From AC-32 sp963736055 (GTDB lineage: Bacteria; Actinomycetota; Thermoleophilia; Gaiellales; Gaiellaceae): DNA of 64,000 bases. The first letter of the stretch is position 1, and each line of letters begins with the position of its first letter. The notes under the pieces were generated by a model. That model had not been told where the DNA came from. It searched no databases and saw nothing but the letters and a program-made list of their open reading frames with translations. Positions 1-9,738 of this stretch are shown here, piece by piece. Made by a program: the position numbers and the translations under genes. The DNA is taken from positions 62,001-126,000 of the forward strand of contig CAVTNM010000008.1 of assembly GCA_963736055.1 (NCBI GenBank), given 5' to 3'.

Positions 1-2372
1 GTTGGGAAAGTTGTTTCAAGGCTCAGGCTGGGCCTTACCGCCTGTTTCGTTTTGGCGGTCTTTGCCGGGGTGATGGTTTCCTCGGCAGCGGCACAGCCTC
101 CGAGCGACGCCAGCGGCCTCCCGGCCAACGGCGATGTGTTCAACCCGCAGGAGACCAACGTTCCGTACCTGGCCTGGCGCGGCGAAGAAGTGCGCCTGGT
201 CAAGTGCGAGGGCGGCTTCACCGACGACGCAATCGGCGCTCCGACGCTGCAGACCAACGGCAGCTTCATCTTCGAGCGCGGCGGCTTCGACGTGAACATG
301 TCGGTCTTCGCGTACAGCGGCCCGCAGGAGAACTCGTTCGACGGGCCCAAGACCGTGCAGAACAATGCGTCGATCTTCAGGACCAGGGACGGGCGGATCT
401 GCGTCCGGGGTACCTGGATCTCCAACAAGGCGGGGATCACGGTCATCAAGCTGACGATCAGCCTCAAGGGCGTAATTCTGGCCCAGCACGACTTCCTGAT
501 CGGCTGGATGGCGATCAACTCGGCAGACATGACGAACGCCGGGTCGGTCACCGAGGACGCCGGCTTCGAGCCGGGCAACTCGGTCAACGTCCAGGTCACG
601 GGCTCGATCCCGCTGAACCAGGAGTTCCAGGATGACTGGGGACTCCCGTCGCAGCTGGTCATGCCCAACGATTGGGCGACGTGGGCCAACGCCATGGCGA
701 CCACCGACGGCAACCTCGGAGGCCTGAACTCGCTTCCGGCGTCGGCGTACTGGGACATCCACGACTCGTCGGGCCCCCTCGGAAACGAGAGCCCGGACGG
801 CTCGCCGGACGTCCACGTCAATCAGAACACGTGTCCAGGACAGCACCCCCGATGACTTTGTCGACCAGGTCGACAACTGCAACGGTGGCTGCTGGTTCTC
901 GAGGATCTTCGGCGACCTGACCAATGACTTCGGTCCGTTCGACCAGAGCTTCTCGAGCACGCTTCTGAGCGACGGTCGCTTGAACTCGTCCGATGCGCCC
1001 ATGCCGGCGCTGAAGATCGTGTTCAACTCGAGCGGTGGAATGGGCGGGTTCGACAACTCCTGCCTGAACGACAAGTCCACCGTCTACAACCGCAACTTCG
1101 ATCCAGGCAACCCGCCTGACTGCATCGCGGCGGGCACAAATGGGACGAGGCACATGCCCTGTACGCCCCGTACAACGCGCAGTACGTCCCGGCAACGTCG
1201 CGGGATCCGTTCGGCGCCGCGTCCGGGACCGACGGGCCTGTCTACTCCGACCTGACCGGCCAGCCCAACAACTTCGCGGGCTTCGGCTGGTACGGCGCGT
1301 ACTACAACTGGGAGATCGCGCAGACCCTGGTCCAGAACGAGAGCCAGGACACCAACTGTCTGCTCAGGGTCAAGAACTACGAGCCGATCTACCGCCAGAC
1401 CAACGGCTTCGCCACCCGCATCGTCGAGTTCACCGACGAGCATGGTGAGGCACGGGCTCAGTGGCAGCCGGGTCGTCGACAACGACAACTTCGGGACCTC
1501 GGTTGGCTTCGTGGACGACAACGGCGGCTGTGACCTCGAGGGCGTAGACCTCGGGGCGCAGACGGTCACGGCGTCCGCTCGCTACCCGTTCCAGCCGATC
1601 GGTCTGGACATCCCGGTCGCCGGCACGATCACGAAGAACATCAACAACCTGTTCCACAAGGCGGTCCATTGCGTCCGCAAGAACAACGTGTCCAGCGCGA
1701 TCGCGTACATCTGCACGGCGACCGCTCAGGACATCGACGGGCAACGGTGACGCGCTTCAACGGAGAGAAGGTGTGCTTCAGCCGCGAGCCGGACAACATC
1801 TGGTACAACGTCGGCGGCAGCTCGCCGCACCAGAACGGCTTACTGCGTCCCGCTTCGACGGCGGCACCAGCAGCTCTCCGGCCACGGTCTCGGTCGAGAC
1901 CCCGGCCACTCTGGTGGGCAGCTTCATCGACGTCCAGGCGTACTTCTCGGACGAGAAGTTGCTACGTGACACCTGCATCACGTCCGGGCAGCCCGAGAGC
2001 GTCGACGGTCCGTGTGGCGGCACCAGCGGTGGCACCACGACCAACGGCACCACGGGCACGACTGGCACGACCAACGGCACCACGAGCATCACGACGATCG
2101 GCGGTAAGGTCGTCAAGATCGGTAAGACCAAGGCCAGCAAGAAGGCCTCGGTCGTCTCCGTGCAGCTCGTGCTGACCAAGCACGGTCGCGTCCTGATGGT
2201 CAAGATCCACTCGTTGAAGAAGTCGGCGAAGATCCAGATTCGCCTCGTCAACAAGAGGGGTCAGGTCATCGCGACGGTCGTCCGGACGGTCAAGACCAAC
2301 AAGCGCGTCGCGGTCAAGAACCTGAGGATCGCGAAGAACGTCAAGCGCGTGAAGGTGCGGGTACTGAGCTAG
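1..2372 (+). CDS. Secreted protein with Gly/Thr linker, 5' truncated and frame-broken
   Basis: The reading is open at the left edge and begins inside a signal peptide (hydrophobic run ending SSAAAQPP), so the start lies outside the window. Continuous protein-like sequence follows frame 1 to about 848, frame 2 to about 1138, frame 1 to about 1455, frame 2 to about 1742, frame 1 to about 1845, then frame 3 to the TAG at 2370-2372. The first break falls in a run of five C at 846-850. The mature part is rich in Asn, Gly and aromatic residues with scattered cysteines. A Gly/Thr repeat linker (about 2018-2096) precedes a Lys- and Val-rich C-terminal domain of about 95 residues. I do not recognise the family. 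Five breaks in 2.3 kb could mean a pseudogene, but the preserved reading between breaks favours sequencing indels near a contig end. Confidence 0.7.
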
Positions 2373-2397
2373 CTCACCCCCGTACCACGGTTCGACT

Positions 2398-2432
2398 CGA
2401 GAGGCCCGCGCAAGCGGGCCTCTCGTTCTTCT
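2398..2432 (+). terminator. Rho-independent terminator
   Basis: Perfect 12-bp stem (2398-2409 with 2414-2425), GCAA loop, followed by a T/C-rich tract. It lies 25 bp after the stop of the secreted protein and before the oxidoreductase gene. Confidence 0.85.
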
Positions 2433-2467
2433 CCCACGGAGCTCGCCGAACACGCTTGGATGAGGGC

Positions 2468-3880
2468 ATGAACGGACACGACGCCGTCGTCGTCGGCTCC
2501 GGCCCCAACGGCCTCGCCGCCGCGATCGAGCTCGCCCGGGCCGGCCGCTCGGTGCTCGTTCGCGAGGCGGCCGAGGAGATCGGCGGCGGCCTCCGCTCGG
2601 GCGAGCTGACGCTCCCCGGGTTCGTCCACGACCTCTGCTCGGCGATCCATCCGATGGCCGCCGCTTCGCCGTTCTTCAGGACGGTTCCGCTCGAGGATCA
2701 CGGCCTCGAGTGGATCGAGCCGCCGCTTCCGCTCGCCCATCCGCTCGACGGCGGCGAGGCCGTCGTCTTGCGCCGCTCGGTCGTGGAGACCGCGGAGGGG
2801 CTCGGCAGGGACGCGGATGCCTACGCCCGCCTCTTCCGGCCGCTCGTCGAGGCCTGGCCGCAGCTGGAGGACGCGCTCCTGGGGCCGCTCGTACGTGTTC
2901 CGCGCCACCCGTTCCCGCTGGCGCGGTTCGGCCTCTCGGGGCTCTGGCCGGTGACGAGGTTCGCCCGTCGCACGTTCGAGGACGAGCCGGCGCGGGCGCT
3001 GCTCGCCGGGCTCGCGGCGCACTCGCTCATCCCCCTCGACGCGATCGCCTCGACCTCGTTCGGGCTCGTCCTCGGGCTGACCGGTCATGCCGTCGGTTGG
3101 CCTCTTCCGCGTGGCGGCTCCCAGACGATCGCCGACGCGCTCGCCTCGTACCTCCGCTCGCTCGGGGGCGAGATCGTCACGGGCGCGCCCGTCGAGTCGC
3201 TGGAGGAGCTCTCAGGGGCAGACACGGTGCTCTGTGACGTCACCCCGCGCCAGTTCCTTCGCCTCGCAGGCGATCGCCTGGACGGGCGCTACCGCCGGGC
3301 GCTCGAGCGCTTCCGCTACGGCCCCGGCGTGTTCAAGCTCGACTGGGCTCTCTCGGGCCCGATCCCGTGGGCCGATCCCGAGAGCGGCCGGGCCGGAACG
3401 GTGCACCTCGGCGGAACGCTCGAGGAGATCGCCGCCTCCGAGCGCGCACCCGGGCGGGGCGAGACGAGCGAGCGCCCCTTCGTGCTGCTCGCCCAGCCGA
3501 CGATGTTCGACCCGACGCGCGCGCCCGAAGGGCGGCACACCGCCTGGGGCTACTGCCACGTCCCGAACGGCTCGACCGCCGACCTGACCGAGGCGATCGA
3601 GCGCCAGATCGAGCGGTTCGCCCCGGGCTTCGGCGAGCGCGTGCTGGCCCGGAACGCGATGAGCCCTGCGGACCTCGAGCGCAGGAACGCGAACCTGGTG
3701 GGCGGAGACATCGCGGGCGGCTCCAACGAGCTCCGCCAGCTGATCGCGCGCCCGGCTCTCAGACCGGTCCCCTACTCGACGCCGCTCGACGGGGTCTATC
3801 TCTGCTCGGCCTCGACGCCTCCCGGCGGCGGGGTGCACGGCATGTGCGGCTCGCTGGCCGCCCGGGCGGCGCTGCGCTAG
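2468..3880 (+). CDS. NAD(P)/FAD-dependent oxidoreductase, CrtI/phytoene-desaturase-like
   Basis: 470 aa. The N-terminal dinucleotide-binding motif GSGPNGLAAAIELARAG (about residues 9-25), with an acidic residue about 15 positions later and the R/GG-rich segment IGGGLRSG, marks a flavin amine-oxidase/CrtI-type Rossmann fold. The C-terminus carries the matching FAD motif, GVYLCSASTPPGGGVHG. Such proteins oxidise or isomerise hydrophobic polyene or lipid substrates. The PNGL variant is common in actinobacteria and its substrate is generally unknown. No carotenoid genes lie beside it, so I do not assign a pathway. I prefer the ATG at 2468, with GGATGAGG just upstream, over an in-frame TTG at 2456. 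The stop overlaps the stop of the convergent HTTM gene (shared CTAG). Confidence 0.85.
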   Translation: MNGHDAVVVGSGPNGLAAAIELARAGRSVLVREAAEEIGGGLRSGELTLPGFVHDLCSAIHPMAAASPFFRTVPLEDHGLEWIEPPLPLAHPLDGGEAVVLRRSVVETAEGLGRDADAYARLFRPLVEAWPQLEDALLGPLVRVPRHPFPLARFGLSGLWPVTRFARRTFEDEPARALLAGLAAHSLIPLDAIASTSFGLVLGLTGHAVGWPLPRGGSQTIADALASYLRSLGGEIVTGAPVESLEELSGADTVLCDVTPRQFLRLAGDRLDGRYRRALERFRYGPGVFKLDWALSGPIPWADPESGRAGTVHLGGTLEEIAASERAPGRGETSERPFVLLAQPTMFDPTRAPEGRHTAWGYCHVPNGSTADLTEAIERQIERFAPGFGERVLARNAMSPADLERRNANLVGGDIAGGSNELRQLIARPALRPVPYSTPLDGVYLCSASTPPGGGVHGMCGSLAARAALR

Positions 3881-4831
3881 GTCGAGCCGCTCGCCGCCGC
3901 CGCCTCGGGGCTCGGAGCCGCCCTGGACCTCGACAGACGCCGGCGCAGCGACAGCAGGATCGCATCCATCCGCTCAGGCGGCACCCAGATCAGATACATC
4001 GAGGTGATCGCGAACCCGTAGAAGCCGACGCGGATCGAGTACTCGATCCCCAGGTGCAGCGACAGACCGACGAGCAGCACCCACGGGCGCAGCTTCCGGT
4101 TCCAGACCAGGATCGCGAGCGAGAGCTCGACCACGAGGGTGCCGTACGAGAACACGTTCGAGATCAGCGCCGAGTGCGTGACGAACTCCGGCAACGGGAA
4201 GCGGTTGATGTCGGTGATCCGGAGCGCGTAGGAGACGGCGGTGCCGTCGTTCCAGGTCGTCCCGCGCACCTTCGTCCAGACCGCGATGAGGTACACGATG
4301 CTGAACTGGATCTGGATCAGCCGCATGCCCCACGGAGCCCGCGCCGGGAACGTCCAGAAGTCCTTGCGGTCGGTCAGGAACCGCTGGAGCGACAGCGAGG
4401 CGGAGGCCGGCGCGAAGATCAGGTAGAAGCACAGCAGCCGAATCAGGACGTCGCCGGAGTTGAAGACGAACGGGTCGCGCCGCTCGAGCGACATCACGCC
4501 GATGAACACGACGATGGCCGCGAGCTGGGAGTAGAGGCCGAGGATCACGCAGAGCGAGCCGACGATCATCAGGACGAGCAACGACCCACAGCACGCTCTT
4601 GCTGTGGAAGATCCCCAGCACGCCCCAGGCGCCGCCCAGGTTGCCGGAGAAATCCGGCTGGTCGGGCAGGATCCCGTGCTTGGTGAAGAAGGAGGAGGCG
4701 TCGGGCAGGAATGCCACCGACCAGGCGAGGACGACCAGGCCGAACGCGATCCGGAAGACGGCCAGCGTCGAGGTGGAGATCGGGTCGAACCAGAACGTGT
4801 TCCACGCCGAGACGATCCCGCGCGGGTTCAC
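3877..4831 (-). CDS. HTTM-domain membrane protein (frameshifted)
   Basis: About 317 aa in two frames: the N-terminus is read from 4831 to about 4585, the remainder from about 4590 down to the TAG at 3877. The composition is a polytopic membrane protein of at least six hydrophobic segments, including LLVLMIVGSLCVILGLYSQL and a WTKVRGTTWNDGTAV segment typical of the HTTM domain. HTTM proteins are relatives of vitamin K-dependent gamma-carboxylase, and most bacterial members have no known substrate. The join (SVLWVV then LLVLMIVG) needs one base changed, so an assembly indel is likely. Its start overlaps the stop of the upstream partner gene by four bases (ATGA), indicating translational coupling. 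Confidence 0.8.
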
Positions 4832-5391
4832 GAGCCCTCGAGCATCTGGTCGGTGATCGGCGTCGTGTAGACCTGCTGCTGGTGCACGAACGGGTGGTCC
4901 GGGATCTGGCCCGGGGGCAAGAGTTCATGCCAGGTATTGGTGAGGGTCACCTGGACCGGCTTACGGGACGGGCTCGCGTACTGGCGCGCGAGGTAGAGGG
5001 CGATCGGCTTCCAGAGCTGGGACTGGGCCGGCGAGACGACGTACTCGGCCCACTTGAGCCAGCGGTAGTCGCTGTACTCGCCGAAGACCGGATCCCGTCT
5101 CGGCACCTCCCAGGTCGCGTGCGAGCCGTCGGCGAAGCGGATGTCAGCGGTGACCTTGATCGTCTGGCGCCGCGGATCGGGCGCGAACACGCCCCACGCC
5201 TGGTCGAGCCCGAGCCCGTAGACGAACGGGTGGTCGACCTTGAGCAGGTCCTCCTGCAGCTTCGAGTCGGGCAGGTTCGCGGTCAGCAGCGCAACGAACA
5301 TGACCAGGAGGAACACAGAGATCAGGATGCGGCCCAGAGGCGTGCTCTCGAACCGCTCCTGCAGCGACCTCCGCCCCACGTTCGCTTCCAT
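4828..5391 (-). CDS. Membrane-anchored partner of the HTTM protein
   Basis: 187 aa. One N-terminal membrane segment (about residues 20-40, LGRILISVFLLVMFVALLTA) is followed by a presumably extracytoplasmic domain with a conserved-looking GLDQAWGVFAPDPRRQT motif and many aromatic residues. It is translationally coupled to the downstream HTTM gene through an ATGA overlap. Pairs of an HTTM protein and a short single-pass protein of this type recur in actinobacteria; I believe it belongs near DUF5819, but cannot confirm that. Function unknown; a two-subunit membrane enzyme is an inference from the coupling. Confidence 0.7.
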   Translation of the reverse strand: MEANVGRRSLQERFESTPLGRILISVFLLVMFVALLTANLPDSKLQEDLLKVDHPFVYGLGLDQAWGVFAPDPRRQTIKVTADIRFADGSHATWEVPRRDPVFGEYSDYRWLKWAEYVVSPAQSQLWKPIALYLARQYASPSRKPVQVTLTNTWHELLPPGQIPDHPFVHQQQVYTTPITDQMLEGS

Positions 5392-5393
5392 GC

Positions 5394-6039
5394 TCAGCCC
5401 TTATTCGGCCTGATGAGCGTAACTCCGTCCCGCACCGTCAGCAGGACCGCGGTGACGCGCGGAGTCGCCTCGCACGTGGTCGTTGAACGCCCTGATGCCC
5501 CGGGCGTCGTCGGACTGGTCGTCATCGTCGTCCAGGACGTGTCCGCTCCAGAGGGTGTTGTCGACTGCGATCAGGCCCTCGGGCGAGAGCCGCGGCAGCA
5601 CGGCCTCGTAGTAGTTGACGTAGTTGTCCTTGTCGGCGTCGATGAAGACGAAGTCGAAGTCGCCTTCGAGCCGGTCGAGCGTCTCGAGCGCCGGCCCCAT
5701 GTGGACGGTGATCCGGTCGGCGTACGGGCTGCGCTCGATGTACCGCCTGGCGACCTCGGCCTGCTTCTCGTCCACCTCGCACGTGTCGATCCGGCCACCG
5801 TCGGGCAGCCCGGCCGCCATCGAGAGCGCGGAGTAGCCGCTGAAGGTGCCGAGCTCGAGCACCCGCTGCGGCTGGACCGAGTGGACGAGCACCTCGAGCA
5901 GCCGCCCCAGAACGGACCCCGCGAGCATCTGCGGGTAGGCGAGGGTCGCTCTCGTCTCGGCCGCCAGCTCCGTGAGCAGCTCGTTCGGAGGCGTCGTCCT
6001 CGACTCTGCGTAGGCCTCGATCTCCTGCGGGACGATCAT
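5394..6039 (-). CDS. Class I SAM-dependent O-methyltransferase (frameshift near C-terminus)
   Basis: About 214 aa of the cation-dependent CCoAOMT/COMT-like family. SAM motif I is VLELGTFSGYSALSMA, and the metal-binding/catalytic stretch is FVFIDADKDNYVNYYE followed by DNTLWSG. Starting at the ATG at 6039 overlaps the preceding thioredoxin-fold gene by ATGA. In the annotated frame the last 30 residues are nonsense. A one-base correction near 5463 restores a normal family ending (VTAVLLTVRDGVTLIRP) and a TGA at 5394. Members methylate catechol-type hydroxyls on small molecules; the substrate here is unknown. Confidence 0.85.
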
Positions 6040-6326
6040 CCGGCCGGAGCGCGCATGCGCGGCGCCTCGTTCAGCCGCCCGTCCTTGATCCGCTGTGCCA
6101 TGTCCTTCGACTCCTCGCGGTAGACGGAGCCGTCCTCGAACTCGATCCACGGGTACTTGGTCTGGCCGGTGCGACGCTCGGTCTCCTCGCGCTTGCGCGG
6201 AGACCACGGCATCCGGTCGAGCTCGTACTCGATCCCGGCGTCGTCGAGGGCCTTCTGCACCCGCCAGCAGGGATGGCCTGCGAACTTGACCCAGACGTTG
6301 TTGCAGCGGTGGAGCTTGATCGCCAT
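6036..6326 (-). CDS. Thioredoxin-fold (glutaredoxin / GST N-terminal-like) protein
   Basis: 96 aa. The arrangement HPCWRVQKALDDAGIEYE, a basic middle segment and TGQTKYPWIEFEDGSV matches the beta-alpha-beta start and cis-Pro region of glutaredoxin/GST N-terminal domains, with a single cysteine at about position 20 in the active-site helix. Another cysteine is at position 8. A role in thiol redox or binding of a mycothiol-type thiol is inferred from the fold. Strong overlap (ATGA) with the downstream methyltransferase suggests one transcript. Confidence 0.7.
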   Translation of the reverse strand: MAIKLHRCNNVWVKFAGHPCWRVQKALDDAGIEYELDRMPWSPRKREETERRTGQTKYPWIEFEDGSVYREESKDMAQRIKDGRLNEAPRMRAPAG

Positions 6327-6356
6327 CGTCCCTCCTCCTCCCGGTCCGAGGCGAGC

Positions 6357-7025
6357 TTACCGGCGCTCGACGCGGGAGCCGCCGACGATCGCGTCGCGCC
6401 CGTCGGCGAAGCGGACCCAGGCCTTGCCCTTGCCGTCGTAGTCGGGCGACCAGACCACGAGCGTCGCCTCCTCGCCGCCCACGGTGACGGGCTCGGTCCC
6501 CTCCGGCTCGGCGCCTCGCCAGACCTTGACGAACGGGTTGTGCTCCCATTCGCGGCCGATCGTCGTCTCGTCGGTGTGGCCGGGCAGCGCACGCGTCTCC
6601 GGCGGAAGCTTCATCAGGACGTCCATCACGGAGCGCCGAATCTGCTCGAAGTCGCCGCCGCCGACCGCGTCCTTGAAGAGCACGTCGCCGGTCGCGCAGG
6701 CCTCCTCGTTCACGACGAAGGCGAGGTGGTCGTCCTTGTGACCCGGCGTCGCCAGCGCCCGGATGGAGAGACCGCCGGTCTCGAGATCGCCTTTCACGAC
6801 CGGGCAGCCGTAGCGGGCGCGGATCTCGTCGTCGCCGGCGATGTGGTCGGGGTCGGCGTGCGTCGTGAGCAGGTGCGTGACGTTCAGGCCGTGCCGGTCC
6901 ACGGCCTGAAAGAGCGGCTCGAGCGGGGCGCCCGAGTCGACGAACACCCCGGTCCCGCCCGGCTCGTCGCCGATCAGGTAGGCGTTCGACAGCCAGCCCG
7001 GATCCATGCTCCGCTCGACGATCAC
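6357..7025 (-). CDS. MBL-fold metallohydrolase
   Basis: About 222 aa with a glyoxalase II-like metallo-beta-lactamase domain. The zinc ligands are visible in THADPDHIAG (HxDxDH), TPGHKDD, GDVLFKD and LPGHTDETT. A C-terminal extension of about 50 residues (VWSPDYDGKGKAWVRFAD) forms a small beta-rich appendix. I place the start at the GTG at 7025, giving MIVERSMDPGWLSNAYLI; a TTG at 7052 would add nine unlikely residues. The gene is divergent from pspA, with only 38 bp between starts. Confidence 0.8.
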   Translation of the reverse strand: MIVERSMDPGWLSNAYLIGDEPGGTGVFVDSGAPLEPLFQAVDRHGLNVTHLLTTHADPDHIAGDDEIRARYGCPVVKGDLETGGLSIRALATPGHKDDHLAFVVNEEACATGDVLFKDAVGGGDFEQIRRSVMDVLMKLPPETRALPGHTDETTIGREWEHNPFVKVWRGAEPEGTEPVTVGGEEATLVVWSPDYDGKGKAWVRFADGRDAIVGGSRVERR

Positions 7026-7063
7026 CGCCGCTAGGCTAAACGCTCCGATCAAGAGGAGGACGG

Positions 7064-7792
7064 ATGGCCGGGCTCATGTCACGCGCGTCGCTCGTCGTGA
7101 AGTCGAAGTTGTCGAAGCTGCTCGACCGTGCGGAGGATCCGGGCGAGACGCTCGATTACTCGTACGAGAAGCAGCTCGAGCTGCTGCAGAACGTCAAGCG
7201 CGGCATCGCCGACGTCGTCACGGCGAAGAAGCGACTCGAGCTTCAGGAGACGAAGCTCCAGGAGAGCATCGTCAAGCTCGAGAGCCAGGCGCGGCAGGCG
7301 CTGGCCCAGGGCCGCGAGGATCTCGCCCGGCAGGCCCTCGAGCGGAAGTCCGGTCTCCAGCAGCAGCTCCAGAGCCTCGACGAGCAGACGAAGCAGCTCG
7401 AGGCGCAACAGGAGAAGCTGATCGCGAGCGAGAAGACGCTGTCGGCGAAGGTCGAGGCGTTCCGCTCGCAGAAGGAGACGATCAAGGCCCAGTACTCGGC
7501 CGCCGAGGCCCAGGTGCGGATCGGCGAGGCCGCGACGGGGATCGGCGAGCAGATGGCGGACACCGGGCTCGCGATTCAGCGCGCGAAGGACAAGACCGAC
7601 CAGATGCAGGCGCGCGCCTCCGCGATCGACGAGCTGACCGAGTCGGGCGCGCTCGAGGACTTCACCTCCGACCAGACCCAGCTGGATCGCGAGCTGGGCG
7701 CGATCGCGTCGAAGTCGCAGGTCGATCAGGAGCTGGAGCAGCTGAAGTCGGAAATCGGGCCGGGCGAGAAGCAGAAGGAGCTCCAGCAGTGA
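7064..7792 (+). CDS. pspA: PspA/IM30 family phage-shock protein A
   Basis: 242 aa, almost entirely heptad-like coiled coil rich in Gln, Glu, Lys and Ala after a short N-terminal amphipathic segment (LMSRASLVVKSKLSKLLD). Length and layout match the PspA/Vipp1 (ESCRT-III-like) superfamily, peripheral membrane proteins that stabilise or remodel a stressed inner membrane. It has a strong ribosome site (AAGAGGAGGA) seven bases before ATG 7064. The downstream pspAA starts inside the stop codon (GTGA). The facing pspAB-htpX pair makes this a complete PspA-partner locus. Confidence 0.93.
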   Translation: MAGLMSRASLVVKSKLSKLLDRAEDPGETLDYSYEKQLELLQNVKRGIADVVTAKKRLELQETKLQESIVKLESQARQALAQGREDLARQALERKSGLQQQLQSLDEQTKQLEAQQEKLIASEKTLSAKVEAFRSQKETIKAQYSAAEAQVRIGEAATGIGEQMADTGLAIQRAKDKTDQMQARASAIDELTESGALEDFTSDQTQLDRELGAIASKSQVDQELEQLKSEIGPGEKQKELQQ

Positions 7793-8075
7793 TCGTGCGC
7801 GTGCTGGGCGAGGGCCAGTTCGAGGTCGACGACGAGGTCGCGAAGGGGTTGAACGACCTCGACGAGCAGGCCGAGCGGGCGCTCGAGGCCGGAGACGAGG
7901 CGCAGCTGTCGGAGCTGCTCGGCCGGATGGCGGAGGCCGTGCGGACGAACGGCACCCGCCTCCAGGACGAGGATCTCTCGTCCTCGGAGGGGATCATCCC
8001 GCCCAGGACCTGTCGCTCGAGGAGGCCCGCCGCCTGTTCGACGGCGACGGCCTGATCCCCGACTTCCCGCAGTAG
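7789..8075 (+). CDS. PspA-associated protein PspAA (frameshift near C-terminus)
   Basis: About 95 aa. The start IVRVLGEGQFEVDD and the helical middle are typical of the PspAA domain found next to PspA in actinobacteria, chloroflexi and archaea. In the uninterrupted frame the C-terminus degrades after EGIIP. Correcting one base in the CCC run near 8003 gives QDLSLEEARRLFDGDGLIPD, the expected family ending, and a TAG at 8073. GTG start overlaps the pspA stop (GTGA), so the two are translated together. Biochemical role unknown; it is assumed to bind or regulate PspA. Confidence 0.85.
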
Positions 8076-8078
8076 CAG

Positions 8079-8214
8079 GAGGGTTTGCGAACGTCGGCTG
8101 TGCCGGAGCGCTGTCGTCCGAGGCGGCGCAGACGCGTACCTGGGTACGGGCGCCTGACGCCGCCTCGGGGCGACCATCGCGCTCCGGCGACAGCCGACGT
8201 TTCGTCAAGCCCTC
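8079..8214. repeat. 136-bp palindromic repeat, copy A
   Basis: A near-perfect inverted repeat whose arms (about 8079-8140 and 8147-8214) pair over more than 60 bases, with GAGGG at one end and CCCTC at the other and a GTACC centre. It fills the whole gap between the convergent pspAA and pspAB stops. On the minus strand the end reads TAGAGGGC, so the element boundary is also the pspAB stop codon. A diverged full-length second copy lies at 42124-42264. It can act as a bidirectional terminator, but a stem this long and shared between loci looks like a MITE/REP-type mobile repeat. Confidence 0.85.
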
Positions 8215-8802
8215 TAAATAGGCGCGTCGAAGATCGCGAACCACCGGGAGAGGTCGCTCTCGACCGGCAGCTCCTTCTCGAGCTTGGCCTTCAGCTCGAG
8301 CTCCTCGGCGTTGTCGCGCTCCTTCTCCTCACCCGTCGGGCACGAACGGCCAGAACGCGCCCCGCTTGAAGCCGTAGATCCAGTACACCTTCTTGTCGGT
8401 CCCCTCGAACGCGTCGTTCCCCTCGAACGGGAAGACGGCGGCCAGCAGCTGCGGCCCGAAGCCGCGCGACTCGAGCTCGGACGCGATCAGGTGAACCGTG
8501 GTGACGAGGTCCTCGAAGTCCGGGTCGTGGACGATCAGCCATTCGAAGTTGAACTCGTCCGAGCGCCTCTCGAGCTTCGAGCCTGACTCGTTCGCGACGG
8601 CGTCGAGCAGCTCCTGAAGCTCGTTCTCGGCGCGCACGAACTCGCCTGCGGAGAGGGACTTGAAGCAGACACCGGCCGAGCCGGTCGGCTTCAGCCCGAG
8701 CTCGGTCTCGAGCGTGATGCGGGCGGTCGAGATCGCGAACAGCCGCTCGCCCGCGGCGTCCTTGAGCTTCTTGCGCCCGAAGAGGACGTTGCCGAGGCCC
8801 AA
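8214..8802 (-). CDS. PspA-associated protein PspAB (frameshifted)
   Basis: About 195 aa. The segments ITLETELGLKPTGSAGVCFK, RSDEFNFEWLIVHDPDFEDL and YGFKRGAFWPFVP match the PspAB family. The reading breaks near 8336. A one-base shift continues as GEEKERDNAEELELKAKLEK then DLSRWFAIFDAPI and stops at 8214, the expected family C-terminus. It lies 3 bp downstream of htpX on the same strand. PspAB genes characteristically neighbour HtpX-type metallopeptidases and PspA/PspAA. Function unknown. Confidence 0.85.
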
Positions 8803-8805
8803 GCG

Positions 8806-9723
8806 CTAGTCGACGGGCTGGCCCATCTCGCGGGCGATCTCGGAGAGTGCCGCGAGCCGCTTCTCGAGCGGCGGGTGCGTCATGAAGAGCTCGCCGGTCT
8901 TCTTGCGCCAGTTGGTCGGGATGATGAAGAACGCGTTCATCGTCTCCACCTGGCGCAGATCCTGCTGCGGGATCATCGTGATCTGGCTCGAGATCTTCTG
9001 CAGGGCGCTCATCAGGTGCTGGGGCGCGCCGGTGATCAGCGCCGAGCCGCGGTCGGCCGCGAACTCCCGGTAGCGGGAGAGCGCGAGAATGAGGATCTGG
9101 CTGAGGAAGTAGGTGACCACCGAGACGACCACCACGATCAGCCAGACCGGCACGCTGTTGTTGTTGTCGCGGTTGCCACCGAAACCGCCGAACATGCCGG
9201 AGTAGAGCCCCCAGCGGGTCAGCAGGCCGGCCACCATCGCGAAGAAGCTCGCGATGGTCATGACGAGGACGTCGCGGTTGGCGATGTGCGAGAGCTCGTG
9301 GGCCAGCACTCCCTCGATCTCCTGCGGCTCGAGCCGGTTCCAGAGGCCGGTCGTGACGGCGACGGCAGCGTGCTTCTGGTTCCGTCCGGTCGCGAATGCG
9401 TTCGGGACGTCGGACTCGATGATCGCCACGCGCGGCTTGCGCAGGTCTGCCAGCGCCGCGAGCCGCTCGATCATGTCGTGCAGCTCGGGCGCCTCGTCCC
9501 GCTCGACCACCTTCGCCCCCGAGGCTCGCAGGGCGAGCTTGTCCGACGTGAAGTACTGGAACAGCGCCAGCCCACCGACGATCACGAGCATCAAGACGAG
9601 GCCTGCGTTCAGGACGTAGAAGAGCGCGAGCGCGAAGAAGACGTAGAGCAGTCCCAGCAGGGAGCCAGTGAAGAGCATCCGCAGCGTCAGCCCGGCGTCG
9701 CGTCCGTAAGCCTTGCGTTTCAT
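8806..9723 (-). CDS. htpX: Membrane zinc metallopeptidase HtpX
   Basis: 305 aa, peptidase family M48. Two N-terminal membrane segments (about residues 15-55) are followed by the zinc motif HELSH in GVLAHELSHIANRD, two more hydrophobic segments, and the third zinc ligand in SRYREFAADRGSALIT. HtpX degrades damaged membrane proteins, consistent with the envelope-stress neighbourhood. The ATG at 9723 (MKRKAYGRD) is the family start; an upstream in-frame extension is not used. Only 15 bp separate it from the divergent next gene. Confidence 0.95.
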   Translation of the reverse strand: MKRKAYGRDAGLTLRMLFTGSLLGLLYVFFALALFYVLNAGLVLMLVIVGGLALFQYFTSDKLALRASGAKVVERDEAPELHDMIERLAALADLRKPRVAIIESDVPNAFATGRNQKHAAVAVTTGLWNRLEPQEIEGVLAHELSHIANRDVLVMTIASFFAMVAGLLTRWGLYSGMFGGFGGNRDNNNSVPVWLIVVVVSVVTYFLSQILILALSRYREFAADRGSALITGAPQHLMSALQKISSQITMIPQQDLRQVETMNAFFIIPTNWRKKTGELFMTHPPLEKRLAALSEIAREMGQPVD

Positions 9724-9738
9724 CGAGAATCGGCCCCC

